This document shows, one piece after another, positions 1-8,082 of a DNA stretch of 64,000 bases; the first letter of the stretch is position 1, and each line of letters opens with the position of its first letter. The stretch is from Cohnella baijiui (GTDB taxonomy: Bacteria; Bacillota; Bacilli; Paenibacillales; Paenibacillaceae). Location: assembly GCF_020731285.1 (NCBI RefSeq), contig NZ_JAJFOW010000015.1, positions 57,224 through 121,223 on the forward strand. Reading direction: 5' to 3'. The notes under the pieces were generated by a model. That model saw nothing but the letters and a program-made list of their open reading frames with translations, had not been told where the DNA came from and did not search any database. A program made the translations under genes and the position numbers.

Positions 1-8
1 CCGAGGCG

Positions 9-629
9 ATGCATGCGAGCGTAGGATGGCAGGAGCAGGAGAAGATCGCCATCTTGCAAACGGAGGAGAAGTACGCCGTAGCGGACGGCGACACGCTGGC
101 GAGCATCGCGGAGGCGCACGAGACGTCGGTCGAAGCGCTGATGAAGCGAAACGGCCTGGCGGAGGAGACTCTGGTGCCGGGGCAGCTGCTGAAGGTCGTC
201 GTGCCGGAGTTTCTGGAGCCGGAATTTGCCGCCAGAATCGCCTCGGCGGAGGCGAAAGAGAAGGCGGAGACCGCCATGGACGCGGCTGACTTGGAGCTGC
301 TAGCCAAGCTTGTCCAGGTCGAAGCGGGCAACGAGCCGTACGAAGGCAAGCTGGCCGTGGCGAACGTCGTCCTGAACCGCTTGGAGCGAGGCTATTCGGA
401 TTCGATCCGGGGCGTCATCTACGCGCCGGGACAGTTCCCGCCGGCCAAGAGCGGGCTTCTCGCCAAGCAGAAGCCGTCCAAGGAAAGCATCAAGGCGGCC
501 AAAGCCGCGTTCTCGGGCGTCAACAACGTCCCGGGTGCCGTCTCCTTCTTCAATCCGAAGCTGGAGCCGGGCAAAGCCAAAAAGGCCAACATCGTCAAGA
601 CGATCGGGCATCACGCTTTTTCGAAATAA
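9..629 (+). CDS. LysM plus SleB-like cell wall hydrolase
   Basis: Predicted peptidoglycan hydrolase of the SleB/CwlJ type (Hydrolase_2 family), the enzymes that open spore cortex or cell wall. Residues about 20-65 form a LysM-like peptidoglycan-binding module (YAVADGDTLASIAEAH, then GQLLKVVVP). Residues about 93-206 are the catalytic domain, with the family hallmarks LLAKLVQVEAGNEPYEGKLA and VANVVLNRLERG, followed by PGQFPP. The glutamate in QVEAGNEPYEG is the expected catalytic residue. The reading frame is open to the window edge, so a longer N-terminus with a signal peptide may lie outside; 206 residues is therefore a minimum. A strong hairpin follows the stop codon. The domain assignment is secure; the physiological role (germination or vegetative) is inferred. 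Confidence 0.85.
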   Translation: MHASVGWQEQEKIAILQTEEKYAVADGDTLASIAEAHETSVEALMKRNGLAEETLVPGQLLKVVVPEFLEPEFAARIASAEAKEKAETAMDAADLELLAKLVQVEAGNEPYEGKLAVANVVLNRLERGYSDSIRGVIYAPGQFPPAKSGLLAKQKPSKESIKAAKAAFSGVNNVPGAVSFFNPKLEPGKAKKANIVKTIGHHAFSK

Positions 630-667
630 AGGCGCCGCGAGAGCGGCACCTGCGAGACCGTACGCGA

Positions 668-703
668 AGCCGTCTCCGATATCGCTATCGGGGACGGCTC
701 TTC
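668..703 (+). terminator. Terminator of the SleB-like gene
   Basis: Arms 668-680 and 687-699 pair at 12 of 13 positions around a six-base loop, followed by a short CTTCT tail. It lies 39 bases after the hydrolase stop codon. The weak T-run lowers confidence. Confidence 0.55.
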
Positions 704-704
704 T

Positions 705-807
705 GCGTCATACAGAATGTATAAGTTTAGTCCTATCCATTTCTGTATGACCTCCGATAAAAACGTGCCGCCATCTTCCTTGAAGACGGCGGAGTCGGTT
801 TTACTTG
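705..807 (+). ncRNA. Structured element, copy A (candidate leader RNA)
   Basis: A perfect 11-bp inverted repeat (707-717 with 741-751, GTCATACAGAA) encloses an AU-rich loop. It is followed by a second stem (768-778 with 782-792) bracketed by AAAAACG before and CGGTTTTAC after, which looks like an intrinsic terminator. A homologous element of the same length sits at 3990-4092, about three quarters identical by eye, including single-stranded blocks such as CGATAAAAACG and TTTTACTTG. It precedes a small membrane-protein gene starting at 840. I do not recognise a known riboswitch class; a paired repeat element (MITE-like) is the alternative. Confidence 0.5.
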
Positions 808-839
808 GGTTCGTACATGCAAACGGGAGGCACAGGCAC

Positions 840-1097
840 ATGTGGGTTCGAATTTCCGACGTCTTGTTTATGGCGTCGCTGGGACTGCTCGTCCTTGCGT
901 TGTTGGTGAAGGGAGCGGGGAGCGGGATGTTCGGCCGCCGGCGTCCCGGCCCCGGCGGCGACGCCGGGGAGATGCCGGCGCATCGCGACGGGGCGGACAA
1001 GCAGCCGCAGCTCTCCCTGCCGCGGCGTTTGCTGAAATCTTACGTCATCTGGATCGCGCTCGCCGGCATCGCCGTCTCGATCCTGATGACGCTGTAA
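840..1097 (+). CDS. Small two-helix membrane protein, unknown
   Basis: An 85-residue protein with a hydrophobic segment near the N-terminus (SDVLFMASLGLLVLALLV), a glycine/arginine-rich cytoplasmic-looking linker and a second hydrophobic segment at the C-terminus (VIWIALAGIAVSILMTL). The start at 840 is chosen because GGGAGG lies about ten bases upstream; the frame is open further upstream but that part reads like the leader element. I do not recognise the family. It is convergent with the helix-hairpin-helix gene, 11 bases apart. Confidence 0.6.
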   Translation: MWVRISDVLFMASLGLLVLALLVKGAGSGMFGRRRPGPGGDAGEMPAHRDGADKQPQLSLPRRLLKSYVIWIALAGIAVSILMTL

Positions 1098-1108
1098 TTC
1101 GGAGCGCG

Positions 1109-1324
1109 CTATTCGCGGGCGAAGGACCATCCTTTCTCCTGCAGCGCCTCCGTCAAAATCCGCACAGCTCTAGGCCCGACGCCGTGCAGCTTCAGCAGTT
1201 CGCCGGCCGTGACTTGGGTGAGCTGCTCCAGCCGCACATAGCCGGCTTGCGCGAGCGCTCTCGTCGCGGGTTGACCGATCTTGGGCAGGTCGCTCGCTTG
1301 GGTCGATGTTTCGCGACTATGCAT
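1109..1324 (-). CDS. Helix-hairpin-helix DNA-binding protein
   Basis: A 71-residue protein whose core (LPKIGQPATRALAQAGYV, then LLKLHGVGPRAVRILTEAL) holds two helix-hairpin-helix elements like those in the RNA polymerase alpha C-terminal domain and in small stand-alone HhH proteins common in bacilli. The GVGP turn is the non-specific DNA-backbone contact. AGAGGA lies about 12 bases before the ATG. Likely a small DNA-binding protein; partner and role are unknown. Confidence 0.7.
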   Translation of the reverse strand: MHSRETSTQASDLPKIGQPATRALAQAGYVRLEQLTQVTAGELLKLHGVGPRAVRILTEALQEKGWSFARE

Positions 1325-1376
1325 GGTTCCATCAATCCTCTCATGTAGGATGGGCCGTTCTCAAGGAGAGCAGGCC

Positions 1377-1502
1377 ATGTACGTCTATCATTCTTTGTTC
1401 GGCGCGGCGCTCGCCATTCCTGCCATCCCTCCGGCGTGGCTCCACCAGATGCTGCCGGGGGCGCTAGAGCCGATCGCGTTCCTGCGTCTTCCTTTTATTT
1501 AA
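1377..1502 (+). CDS. Possible 41-residue peptide
   Basis: A short reading frame with a near-consensus AAGGAG eight bases before its ATG. The peptide (starts MYVYHSLFGAALAIPAIPP) is hydrophobic and proline-rich, with no family I recognise. It ends 51 bases before the start of the membrane AraC gene, so it could be a leader peptide of that transcript or a chance frame. Support comes only from the ribosome binding site. Confidence 0.3.
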   Translation: MYVYHSLFGAALAIPAIPPAWLHQMLPGALEPIAFLRLPFI

Positions 1503-1508
1503 TGTGCA

Positions 1509-1552
1509 AAAGCGCTCGCTCACAGTATGATAGAGACGGAAGGGAGCGCTTT
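1509..1552. promoter_or_regulatory. Inverted repeat flanking the -10 of the AraC gene
   Basis: AAAGCGCTC at 1509-1517 is repeated in inverse at 1544-1552, directly before the ATG at 1554. A TATGAT -10 element (1526-1531) lies between the arms. Because the first arm is upstream of the likely transcription start, this reads better as a paired protein site (each arm contains the palindrome AGCGCT) than as an mRNA hairpin. Autoregulation by the encoded AraC protein is an inference. Confidence 0.4.
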
Positions 1553-1553
1553 C

Positions 1554-3848
1554 ATGTCGTTTATCAGAAGAATCAGACAATATCGGGTATATCGCAGAAT
1601 GGTGCTCGGCTACCTCTCCTTGCTCGTCCTGTCGATTACGCTGCTGTCGGTCATTCTCTATGTCCTTTTCTCCTCCAAGGCCGTGCAAGAGATCGACCGA
1701 TCCTCTAAGCAGATGCTTGCCCAGGTCAGCTACACCTCCAACGTTGTGTACGGGCAGGTGCAGGACATCACGGGTCAACTGCTCAGCGACAACGAGATCA
1801 TCTCGTTCGTCTACGCGACGACGGACGACAAGAAGGTCAACTACACGGCCAACCTCTTCCTGGCGCGCATCCAGAGCGTGTATCCGTTCATTCAAAACTT
1901 AAGCATCTATAACTTCACGACGGACGCCTATATCGATACGCTCGGACTGCCTCCCGATCCCGGCTTCGCACGGAAGGACGAGAAAAGCTACTTCGGATTC
2001 TTCCCCCGCGAAGTCAACGGGCTGCGGCTGCTGACCTTCAAGATCGTTCCGGAACGGTCGTTCACAGAGGCGCCGAAGTCCGCGATTGTCGTGGATCTGG
2101 ACGAGCGCTATCTCCGCAATACGATGCGGAACATCAGCGCCTCGACCAAGGACTCGCTGACGTTCGTCATGGACGCGTCCGGCACGGTGCTGTCTCATAC
2201 GAGTCCCGAGCACTTCATGGAAGACTTCGGGCAGAGAGCGGATGTACGGCGGATTTTGGCGGAAACGTCCAATCAGGGCAGCTTTGTCGAGCGAATCGAC
2301 GGCCAAAAGCACCTGGTCACTTTCGTCAAGTCGGCCAACCTGGACTGGTACTTCGTAAGCGTCCGGCCCTACTCGGAGCTCATCTCGAACATTTACGAGC
2401 TGCGCAATTGGACGATCGTCGTCGTGCTCCTGCTGATCGCGGCGGGCGCCGGCATCTCGCTCCTGCTGAGCGGCAACATCTACAATCCGATTCGAAAGCT
2501 GATGGACAAAGTGAGCGCGAGCTCGGGGAGCCGCCAGCCGGCTTTGCTCCGGGTCGACGAATATGAGATGCTGACGGATGCGTTCACGCAGACGATCGAG
2601 CAGGCCAAGACAATGGAGTCGACGCTCCGCCGGTCGGCGCGTGCGCTGAGGGACGGCTACGTCGCGCATCTGCTCAAAGGCGACGCCTCCAAGACCGCCG
2701 TCTCTCCGGACATGATCCGCGAATGGGAAAGCCGGCTTTCCGGACCGTACTTGACGGTCCTGTTGTTCAAACTCGACGAGTACCGGACGTTCAAGACGCG
2801 CCACAGCGCGTTCGACCGGGGGCTGCTGCGCTTTGCCATCAGCAACATCGCGCACGAGCTGCTAAGCCGGTCTTACCGCATCGATGCAGCCCATCTCGAA
2901 GAAGAGGACGAGATCGCCTTCATTCTTCAGACCGACGCGCCGCGGCCGAAGGACAAGCTGTATCTGATTCTCGGCGAGATTCAGGATACGGTGCGCAGCT
3001 ATTACCGGATTAGCCTGTCCGTCAGCGTAGGGGATCCCTGCGAGTCGACCGGGGAGCTGTCCGAAGCCTACAAGTCGGCCCAGTCCTACATGAACGCCCG
3101 CTTGTTCCTCGGCCACGGATGTCTGGCGAGCCGGTCGACGGGGGAGGGGGGGCAGCGCGAGCCCGATTCGTCGATCCGCTATCCGGCGGCGATCGAGAAA
3201 CGGCTCAAAGAGTCGGTCAAGCTGTGCAACCGGGCGGCGATCCGCGCGGAGATCGTCCTCTTCCGGGAGCAGTTGGAGAGCGGCAGCTACGCGCAAGCGA
3301 TGCAGTATGCGAGCTTCCTCGTATTAGGCGTCGTCAAAGAGTTCGAATACGTCACCGAATGGTGGAGCGTGGACAGCGAGCAGTTGTACCGGGCGGTAGA
3401 GGACATCCGCGATGTCGAGACGCTAGACGACGTTGAGCGTCTGCTCGCAGGGCTGTGCGGGCGCATCGCGGACATCCTCGAGGAGAACAAAAGGAACACC
3501 TCGGTCGCGAAAAACGCCAAGATCGTAGAGGAGATCCAACGGTACGTGCAGGAGCATTACGCCGAGCACGGCCTATCGCTGGAGTCGGCCGCGGACCGGG
3601 CAGGCTTCTCCTCCGGCTACGTAGGGAAGCTGTTCAAGAGCATGACCGGCACAACGTTCAACGACTTTGTGACGCAGGTGAGGATGGAGCGGGCGAAGCT
3701 GCTGCTCGCGACCACGGACGAAGCCGTCGCGCAGATCGGGGAGCAGGTTGGTGTATACAACGTGCCCTACTTTACGACCTTGTTCAAAAAGAAGTACGGC
3801 ATCACCCCGACCCAATACAGAGAACAGGCGGCGCGGGGAAAAGGGTAG
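1554..3848 (+). CDS. Membrane-anchored AraC family regulator (YtdP-like)
   Basis: A 764-residue one-component regulator. Transmembrane helix 1 is at about residues 17-39 and helix 2 at about 285-306 (IVVVLLLIAAGAGISLLL), enclosing an extracellular Cache-type sensor. A cytoplasmic linker follows and the last ~105 residues form two AraC helix-turn-helices (LSLESAADRAGFSSGYVGKL; TPTQYREQ). The start at 1554 is chosen for GGAAGGGAG just upstream. It is followed by a terminator and, 274 bases on, by a sugar-importer operon that it very likely controls in response to an extracellular glycan or oligosaccharide. The ligand cannot be read from the sequence. Confidence 0.88.
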   Translation: MSFIRRIRQYRVYRRMVLGYLSLLVLSITLLSVILYVLFSSKAVQEIDRSSKQMLAQVSYTSNVVYGQVQDITGQLLSDNEIISFVYATTDDKKVNYTANLFLARIQSVYPFIQNLSIYNFTTDAYIDTLGLPPDPGFARKDEKSYFGFFPREVNGLRLLTFKIVPERSFTEAPKSAIVVDLDERYLRNTMRNISASTKDSLTFVMDASGTVLSHTSPEHFMEDFGQRADVRRILAETSNQGSFVERIDGQKHLVTFVKSANLDWYFVSVRPYSELISNIYELRNWTIVVVLLLIAAGAGISLLLSGNIYNPIRKLMDKVSASSGSRQPALLRVDEYEMLTDAFTQTIEQAKTMESTLRRSARALRDGYVAHLLKGDASKTAVSPDMIREWESRLSGPYLTVLLFKLDEYRTFKTRHSAFDRGLLRFAISNIAHELLSRSYRIDAAHLEEEDEIAFILQTDAPRPKDKLYLILGEIQDTVRSYYRISLSVSVGDPCESTGELSEAYKSAQSYMNARLFLGHGCLASRSTGEGGQREPDSSIRYPAAIEKRLKESVKLCNRAAIRAEIVLFREQLESGSYAQAMQYASFLVLGVVKEFEYVTEWWSVDSEQLYRAVEDIRDVETLDDVERLLAGLCGRIADILEENKRNTSVAKNAKIVEEIQRYVQEHYAEHGLSLESAADRAGFSSGYVGKLFKSMTGTTFNDFVTQVRMERAKLLLATTDEAVAQIGEQVGVYNVPYFTTLFKKKYGITPTQYREQAARGKG

Positions 3849-3849
3849 C

Positions 3850-3896
3850 AAAAAGAGCGGACAAGCGCGGCATTGCGGCGTTTGACCGCTTTTTTG
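3850..3896 (+). terminator. Intrinsic terminator after the AraC gene
   Basis: AAAAAGAGCGG pairs with CCGCTTTTTT across an internally paired GC-rich loop, starting two bases after the stop codon and ending in six T. Confidence 0.7.
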
Positions 3897-3989
3897 ATAG
3901 CGCGAGCGCGAAATTGAAAGCCGGATGCCGGCATTATGAAAGGCCATCCGATACTCGAAATATACAACCCGGCCGGAACAAGATATGCT

Positions 3990-4092
3990 TCGTCATACAG
4001 ATTGAATAAGGTTCTTATCTATTCATTTCTGGATGACCGTCGATAAAAACGCATCGCCTCTTCCGAACATGCGGCGAAGCCGTTTTTACTTG
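3990..4092 (+). ncRNA. Structured element, copy B (candidate leader RNA)
   Basis: Homologue of the element at 705-807. The first stem pairs GTCATACAGA (from 3992) with TCTGGATGAC (4028-4037), and the loop itself contains GAATA/TATTC pairing. The second stem-loop pairs AAAAACG with CGTTTTT around TCGCC/GGCGA and resembles an intrinsic terminator. It lies 30 bases upstream of the permease start, an ideal place for an attenuator or riboswitch controlling the importer. Ligand and class are unknown. Confidence 0.5.
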
Positions 4093-4122
4093 ACTCATCG
4101 ACCAAATGCAAGGGGTGAGCGC

Positions 4123-5037
4123 ATGACAAGCTTCTTCCGGGAGATCGTCCGCAACAAGTATTCGTACCTCCTGATCCTTCCGGCGATGGCGTACGTGTTC
4201 GTCTTCTTCTATGCTACGTATCCATACCTCCTGATCGCGTTTCAGCGCTTCAACTACCAGCAGGGATTGTTCGGCAGCGAATGGATCGGCTTCGAGAACT
4301 TCAAGTTCTTCTTCAGTTCCCGGGACGCGATTCGCGTGACGCTGAACACGATCGAGTTGAACGTGCTGTTCCTGGCGGCGGGTACCGTATTCGCGGTGGC
4401 GATCGCGCTGCTGTTTAACGAGATTCGCAGCCGGCTGTTCGTGAAGATCGCGCAGACGACGATGATTTTCCCGAGCTTCCTGTCCTGGATTATCGTCAGC
4501 TACATGATGTACAGTCTGTTCACGACGGATTACGGCATCATCAATCAGGCGATCCAGGCTTTCGGCGGGGAGCCGGTGAACTGGTACTCGAAGGCCGAAG
4601 CCTGGCCCGCGATCCTCGTAGCCATGAAGGTGTGGAAGGACGCCGGGATGTCCTCGATCATCTATCTCGCCGCCATCGCCGGCATCGACGGCTCGCTGTA
4701 CGAGTCCGCCGATATCGACGGCGCGACGCGCTGGCGCAAGATGACGCGGATCACGCTCCCGCTCATCGCCCCGACGATCGCGATCCTGACGCTGCTGAAT
4801 CTCGGCAAGATCTTTTACGGCGATTTCGGCATGATCTACGCGATCATCGGCGACAACGGCGTGCTGTACCCGACGACCGACGTCATCGACACGTACGTCT
4901 TCCGCGCGCTGCGACAGATCGGCGATCCGTCGAACGCCGCCGCGGTCGGCTTGTTCCAGTCGACGGTCGGCCTGCTGCTCGTCTTCTTCGCGAACTGGCT
5001 GACCCGCCGCTACTTCAAGGAAGGGGCGCTCTACTGA
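4123..5037 (+). CDS. Carbohydrate ABC importer permease, LplB type
   Basis: A 304-residue integral membrane permease with about six helices, starting with YSYLLILPAMAYVFVFFYA. The conserved EAA-like loop (YESADIDGATRWRKMTRITL), which docks the ATPase, is present. The start at 4123 follows AAGGGGTGAGC; an upstream in-frame extension would run into the leader element. It overlaps the next gene at TGATG. Together with the YtcP-type permease and binding lipoprotein it forms an oligosaccharide importer; no ATPase gene is nearby, so a shared MsmX-like ATPase elsewhere is expected. The substrate is unknown. Confidence 0.92.
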   Translation: MTSFFREIVRNKYSYLLILPAMAYVFVFFYATYPYLLIAFQRFNYQQGLFGSEWIGFENFKFFFSSRDAIRVTLNTIELNVLFLAAGTVFAVAIALLFNEIRSRLFVKIAQTTMIFPSFLSWIIVSYMMYSLFTTDYGIINQAIQAFGGEPVNWYSKAEAWPAILVAMKVWKDAGMSSIIYLAAIAGIDGSLYESADIDGATRWRKMTRITLPLIAPTIAILTLLNLGKIFYGDFGMIYAIIGDNGVLYPTTDVIDTYVFRALRQIGDPSNAAAVGLFQSTVGLLLVFFANWLTRRYFKEGALY

Positions 5038-5915
5038 TGCGGACGCAGAGACGAATCAGCTTCTCCACTGCGACGATCTACGCGGCGCTGACGCTGTTCG
5101 CGGCGGCGTGCCTGCTGCCCGTCCTGCTGACCCTGATGGTGTCGGTGACGCAGGAGGACAGCATCGTGAACAACGGGTACAGCCTGTTCCCGGCCGCCTT
5201 CTCGCTGGACGGGTACCGGACCATTTTCGCCAACGGAGCGCTGATCTTCAGAGGATATGCCGTCTCGATCTTCGTCACGGCGGCCGGCTCGCTGCTGGCG
5301 CTCGTCGTGACGGCATTGGCCGCCTATACCATGTCCAATCCGAACGTGAAATACCGCCATTTCCTCGCGCTCTACTTTTTCATCACGATGCTGTTCCAGG
5401 GCGGTCTCGTTCCGTGGTACCTGATGTGCACGAAGCTGGGGCTTACGAGCAACATCCTCGCGCTGATCGTGCCGAACCTGATGTTTAACGCCTTTAATAT
5501 GTTCCTGGTCAAAAACTTCATGGAGAGCCTGCCGAGCGCGCTGCGCGAATCGGCGTACATCGACGGGGCGAACGATCTGCGGATCGCGTTCCGGATCTAT
5601 ATGCCGCTCTGCCTGCCGGTGCTGGCGACCGTGACGCTGTTCTATGCCTTGGCCTACTGGAACGACTGGTTCAACGCGATCATGCTGCTGGACGACAAGA
5701 AGCTGTACCCGCTGCAGTACATCCTGTTCCAGCTGCGTTCCAACATCCAGATGCTGGAGATGCTGCCGACGGGGGCAAACGCCGCCTACACGCTGCCGGC
5801 CGAATCGGCCAAGATGGCGACGGTCGTCATTACGATCGGACCGATCGTGTTCCTATACCCTTATCTGCAGCGGTACTTCGTCAAGGGGCTCGTCATCGGC
5901 TCCGTCAAAGGATGA
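5037..5915 (+). CDS. Carbohydrate ABC importer permease, YtcP type
   Basis: A 292-residue permease forming the second half of the membrane channel. It has about six hydrophobic helices, the early motif TLMVSVTQEDSIVNNGYSLF typical of YtcP proteins, and the ATPase-docking loop around LRESAYIDGANDLRIAF. The start ATG overlaps the stop of the previous permease, indicating translational coupling. It is followed by a short stem-loop (5915-5930) and the binding-protein gene. Confidence 0.92.
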   Translation: MRTQRRISFSTATIYAALTLFAAACLLPVLLTLMVSVTQEDSIVNNGYSLFPAAFSLDGYRTIFANGALIFRGYAVSIFVTAAGSLLALVVTALAAYTMSNPNVKYRHFLALYFFITMLFQGGLVPWYLMCTKLGLTSNILALIVPNLMFNAFNMFLVKNFMESLPSALRESAYIDGANDLRIAFRIYMPLCLPVLATVTLFYALAYWNDWFNAIMLLDDKKLYPLQYILFQLRSNIQMLEMLPTGANAAYTLPAESAKMATVVITIGPIVFLYPYLQRYFVKGLVIGSVKG

Positions 5916-5930
5916 GCCGGCCTTCCGGCT
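5915..5930 (+). other. Intercistronic stem-loop
   Basis: AGCCGG/CCGGCT with a four-base loop, overlapping the end of the permease gene. There is no T-run, so it is more likely an mRNA-stability or processing hairpin upstream of the highly needed binding protein than a terminator. Confidence 0.35.
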
Positions 5931-5997
5931 GCGCTACGGTATTTCCCTCGCAAGAGGAGCATCCTATTCTGTTCATTTCCAAAGGAGAGGTCCAGAC

Positions 5998-7554
5998 ATG
6001 AAAAAAGCTTCAATCGCGATGCTGATCTGCATCATGCTGACCGCAGGGCTTGCGGGCTGCAGCGGCGGCAAGGAATCCGGGGGCAACAACGAGCCGTCGG
6101 GCGGAAGCTCGGCCGCGCCGTCCGCCGGCGCCAGCGACGGACAAACGCCGAAGCAGGAAGTCGTCACGATTAAATACGTGCTGCCGGGCACGGAACCGAG
6201 CGAGTGGAAAACCGTGCAGCAGGAGGTCAACAAAAAACTCCTGGCAGACGGCGTGGGCGTCCAGATCGAGAAGGAGTATATCGATTGGGGGGCATGGGAG
6301 CAAAAGATCAACCTCAAGCTGTCCACCAACGAGAACTTCGATTTGTTTCACGTGATGAACGACTGGGTCGGTCTCGCCAACTATGTCGGCCGCGGCGCCC
6401 TGAAGGACGTCACCGCCGAGGTCGAGCAATACGGCCCGAACCTGAAAAAAGTCATCCCGGCATCCGTCTGGAGCGGCGTGACCAAGGACGGCAAAATCTA
6501 CGGCATCCCGGCGTACTGGTACGAGTCCGCGGTGGACGGCTCGATCACGATCAACAAATATCTGTTGGACAAAGCCGGCGTCTCCGCGGACTTCAAGAAC
6601 CGCGATGAAATGCTTGACGCCATGGAGCAGGTCAACAAAAAGCTGAATATGAAGCTGACGATCCCGCTGCGCGGCGGCACCGCGGGACCGGCCGATATTT
6701 TTCAGCGCACCTATGACAAATACCCGTTCACCGTCAGGGACAATATCGCCTTCATCGCCGAGGACGGCGTGGTCAAAAACTGGGTGGAGACCGACGAGTT
6801 CAAGCAGGACGCGGCCTGGTTCCGCAATGCGTACCAGCGCAAGCTGATCAACCCCGACGTGCTGACGGTCAAGCAGGAGCAGATCGCCGACCAGATCAAA
6901 TACGGCAAGTACCTGTTCACGTTCGGCACGCCGAACAAGCTATCCGACGTGCAAAAGACGTATCCCGACGCCAAGGACGAAGACTTCGCGCTCATCCGCT
7001 TGAACCCGGAGAAGCCGCGGTACCGGATGGTGAACGCCAAAAACGTCAACGTCGTCGCGGCGAACAGCAAGCATCCGGCCGAGGCCGTCAAGTTCCTCAA
7101 CTGGCTGTACGACAACCAGGACAACTACGACTTGTTCATGTACGGTATCGAAGGGAAGACGTACAAGAAAATCGGCGACAAGGGCATCGAGACGGTCATT
7201 GATCCGAAGACCAACACGCCGCTCTATCTGCAGGACGACTGGATGATCGGCAACCTGAATTTCATCCGCGTCGACGAGAATTACTTGTCCGCGAACCGGG
7301 AGCTGTACAAGGCCGATCCGGACGCGAAAAACTTCTTCGCCGCCGACTTCTTCTTCGATCCGGCGCCGGTGAAGGCGGAGATGGCCAACGTGCAGGCGGC
7401 CTTCACCTCCGACGTATCGCCGATTTATCGCGGCGTGCTCGATTACGACAAGCACATCAAGGCCGCGCAGGATAAATTGAAGGCGGCCGGCATCGACAAA
7501 GTGCTGGGCGAATATCAAAAGCAGCTGGACGCGTACAGAGCGACGTTGAAGTAG
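5998..7554 (+). CDS. Sugar-binding lipoprotein of ABC importer (YtcQ type)
   Basis: A 518-residue extracellular solute-binding lipoprotein. It starts with a signal peptide ending in the lipobox LAGC (Cys21), followed by a Gly/Ser-rich linker. The mature part shows family features such as WEQKINLKLSTNENFDLFHV and DGKIYGIPAYWYES. AAAGGAGAGG precedes the ATG. It captures the oligosaccharide for the two upstream permeases. The size fits the ~500-550 residue YtcQ/LplA family. The substrate is unknown; the linked AraC regulator is the likely activator. Confidence 0.92.
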   Translation: MKKASIAMLICIMLTAGLAGCSGGKESGGNNEPSGGSSAAPSAGASDGQTPKQEVVTIKYVLPGTEPSEWKTVQQEVNKKLLADGVGVQIEKEYIDWGAWEQKINLKLSTNENFDLFHVMNDWVGLANYVGRGALKDVTAEVEQYGPNLKKVIPASVWSGVTKDGKIYGIPAYWYESAVDGSITINKYLLDKAGVSADFKNRDEMLDAMEQVNKKLNMKLTIPLRGGTAGPADIFQRTYDKYPFTVRDNIAFIAEDGVVKNWVETDEFKQDAAWFRNAYQRKLINPDVLTVKQEQIADQIKYGKYLFTFGTPNKLSDVQKTYPDAKDEDFALIRLNPEKPRYRMVNAKNVNVVAANSKHPAEAVKFLNWLYDNQDNYDLFMYGIEGKTYKKIGDKGIETVIDPKTNTPLYLQDDWMIGNLNFIRVDENYLSANRELYKADPDAKNFFAADFFFDPAPVKAEMANVQAAFTSDVSPIYRGVLDYDKHIKAAQDKLKAAGIDKVLGEYQKQLDAYRATLK

Positions 7555-7671
7555 CGGAGCAAGCTGCCACGCGACCCGTTCGTCAGGTAAAAGGCGTCGG
7601 AGTGACTTAAAAGGATTGGAAACATGAACAAAGACATGATAAAATGAGGTCGACGAATAGGACCGACACGG

Positions 7672-7724
7672 AAGCACCGTGCCAGCAAAGGATTCTCTCT
7701 TTGCTCGCGCGCGTGCTTTTTTTG
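7672..7724 (+). terminator. Hairpin with T-run after the importer operon
   Basis: AAGCAC (7672-7677) pairs with GTGCTT (7713-7718), and inside that AGCAAAG (7684-7690) pairs with CTTTGCT (7699-7705). A seven-T run follows. It sits about 120 bases after the binding-protein stop and before a degraded gene. Confidence 0.55.
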
Positions 7725-7763
7725 TCGTTAGACGAGCCTTGGCCCAAAGGAGGAAACGAACGG

Positions 7764-8052
7764 ATGTACCCGCAAATCAAGCATCCGAAGAAAGTGACGG
7801 AGAAATGGTTGAACCGGGCTTTCGCGCCGCTAAGGAGCGATTCCTCCATCCCCATGTGACGCGTTGGATGAATGAGCGGCTAAGCCGTGCGCAGAATCTC
7901 GTCTATGGCGAAGAAGTCGGCATCTTCCTACACGAGTACTGGGGGCCGATGGTCAATTACGAGTTTAAGGATCTGAAAGCGGGCTTTCCGCGGGCTGGAC
8001 GAAGAATGACTTATCAAGACTTCTCTTGAGGCGCTGCAAGGCCTTATGCTAA
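7764..8052 (+). pseudogene. Frameshifted remnant of a small conserved protein
   Basis: AAAGGAGG precedes an ATG at 7764 that begins MYPQIKHPKKVTEKWLNRAF. Near 7820-7835 the protein-like sequence jumps to another frame (AAKERFLHPHVTRWMNERLS, then YWGPMVNYEFKDLKAGFP). Around 7990 it jumps again (GWTKNDLSRLLL) and stops at 8052. Each segment looks like coding sequence and the joined reading is coherent, so I call a gene broken by two frameshifts. It may belong to a Paenibacillus family of nuclease-like (DUF559-type) proteins, but that is a weak recollection. Sequencing error is the alternative. Confidence 0.5.
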
Positions 8053-8082
8053 GCTGAATGTACAAGCTCCGGGGGTGATCGG

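Noticed and set aside
705..807. Known riboswitch (TPP, SAM, lysine, c-di-GMP, purine, fluoride and others)
   Set aside because: None of the conserved core sequences of these classes is present; kept only as an unclassified structured element.
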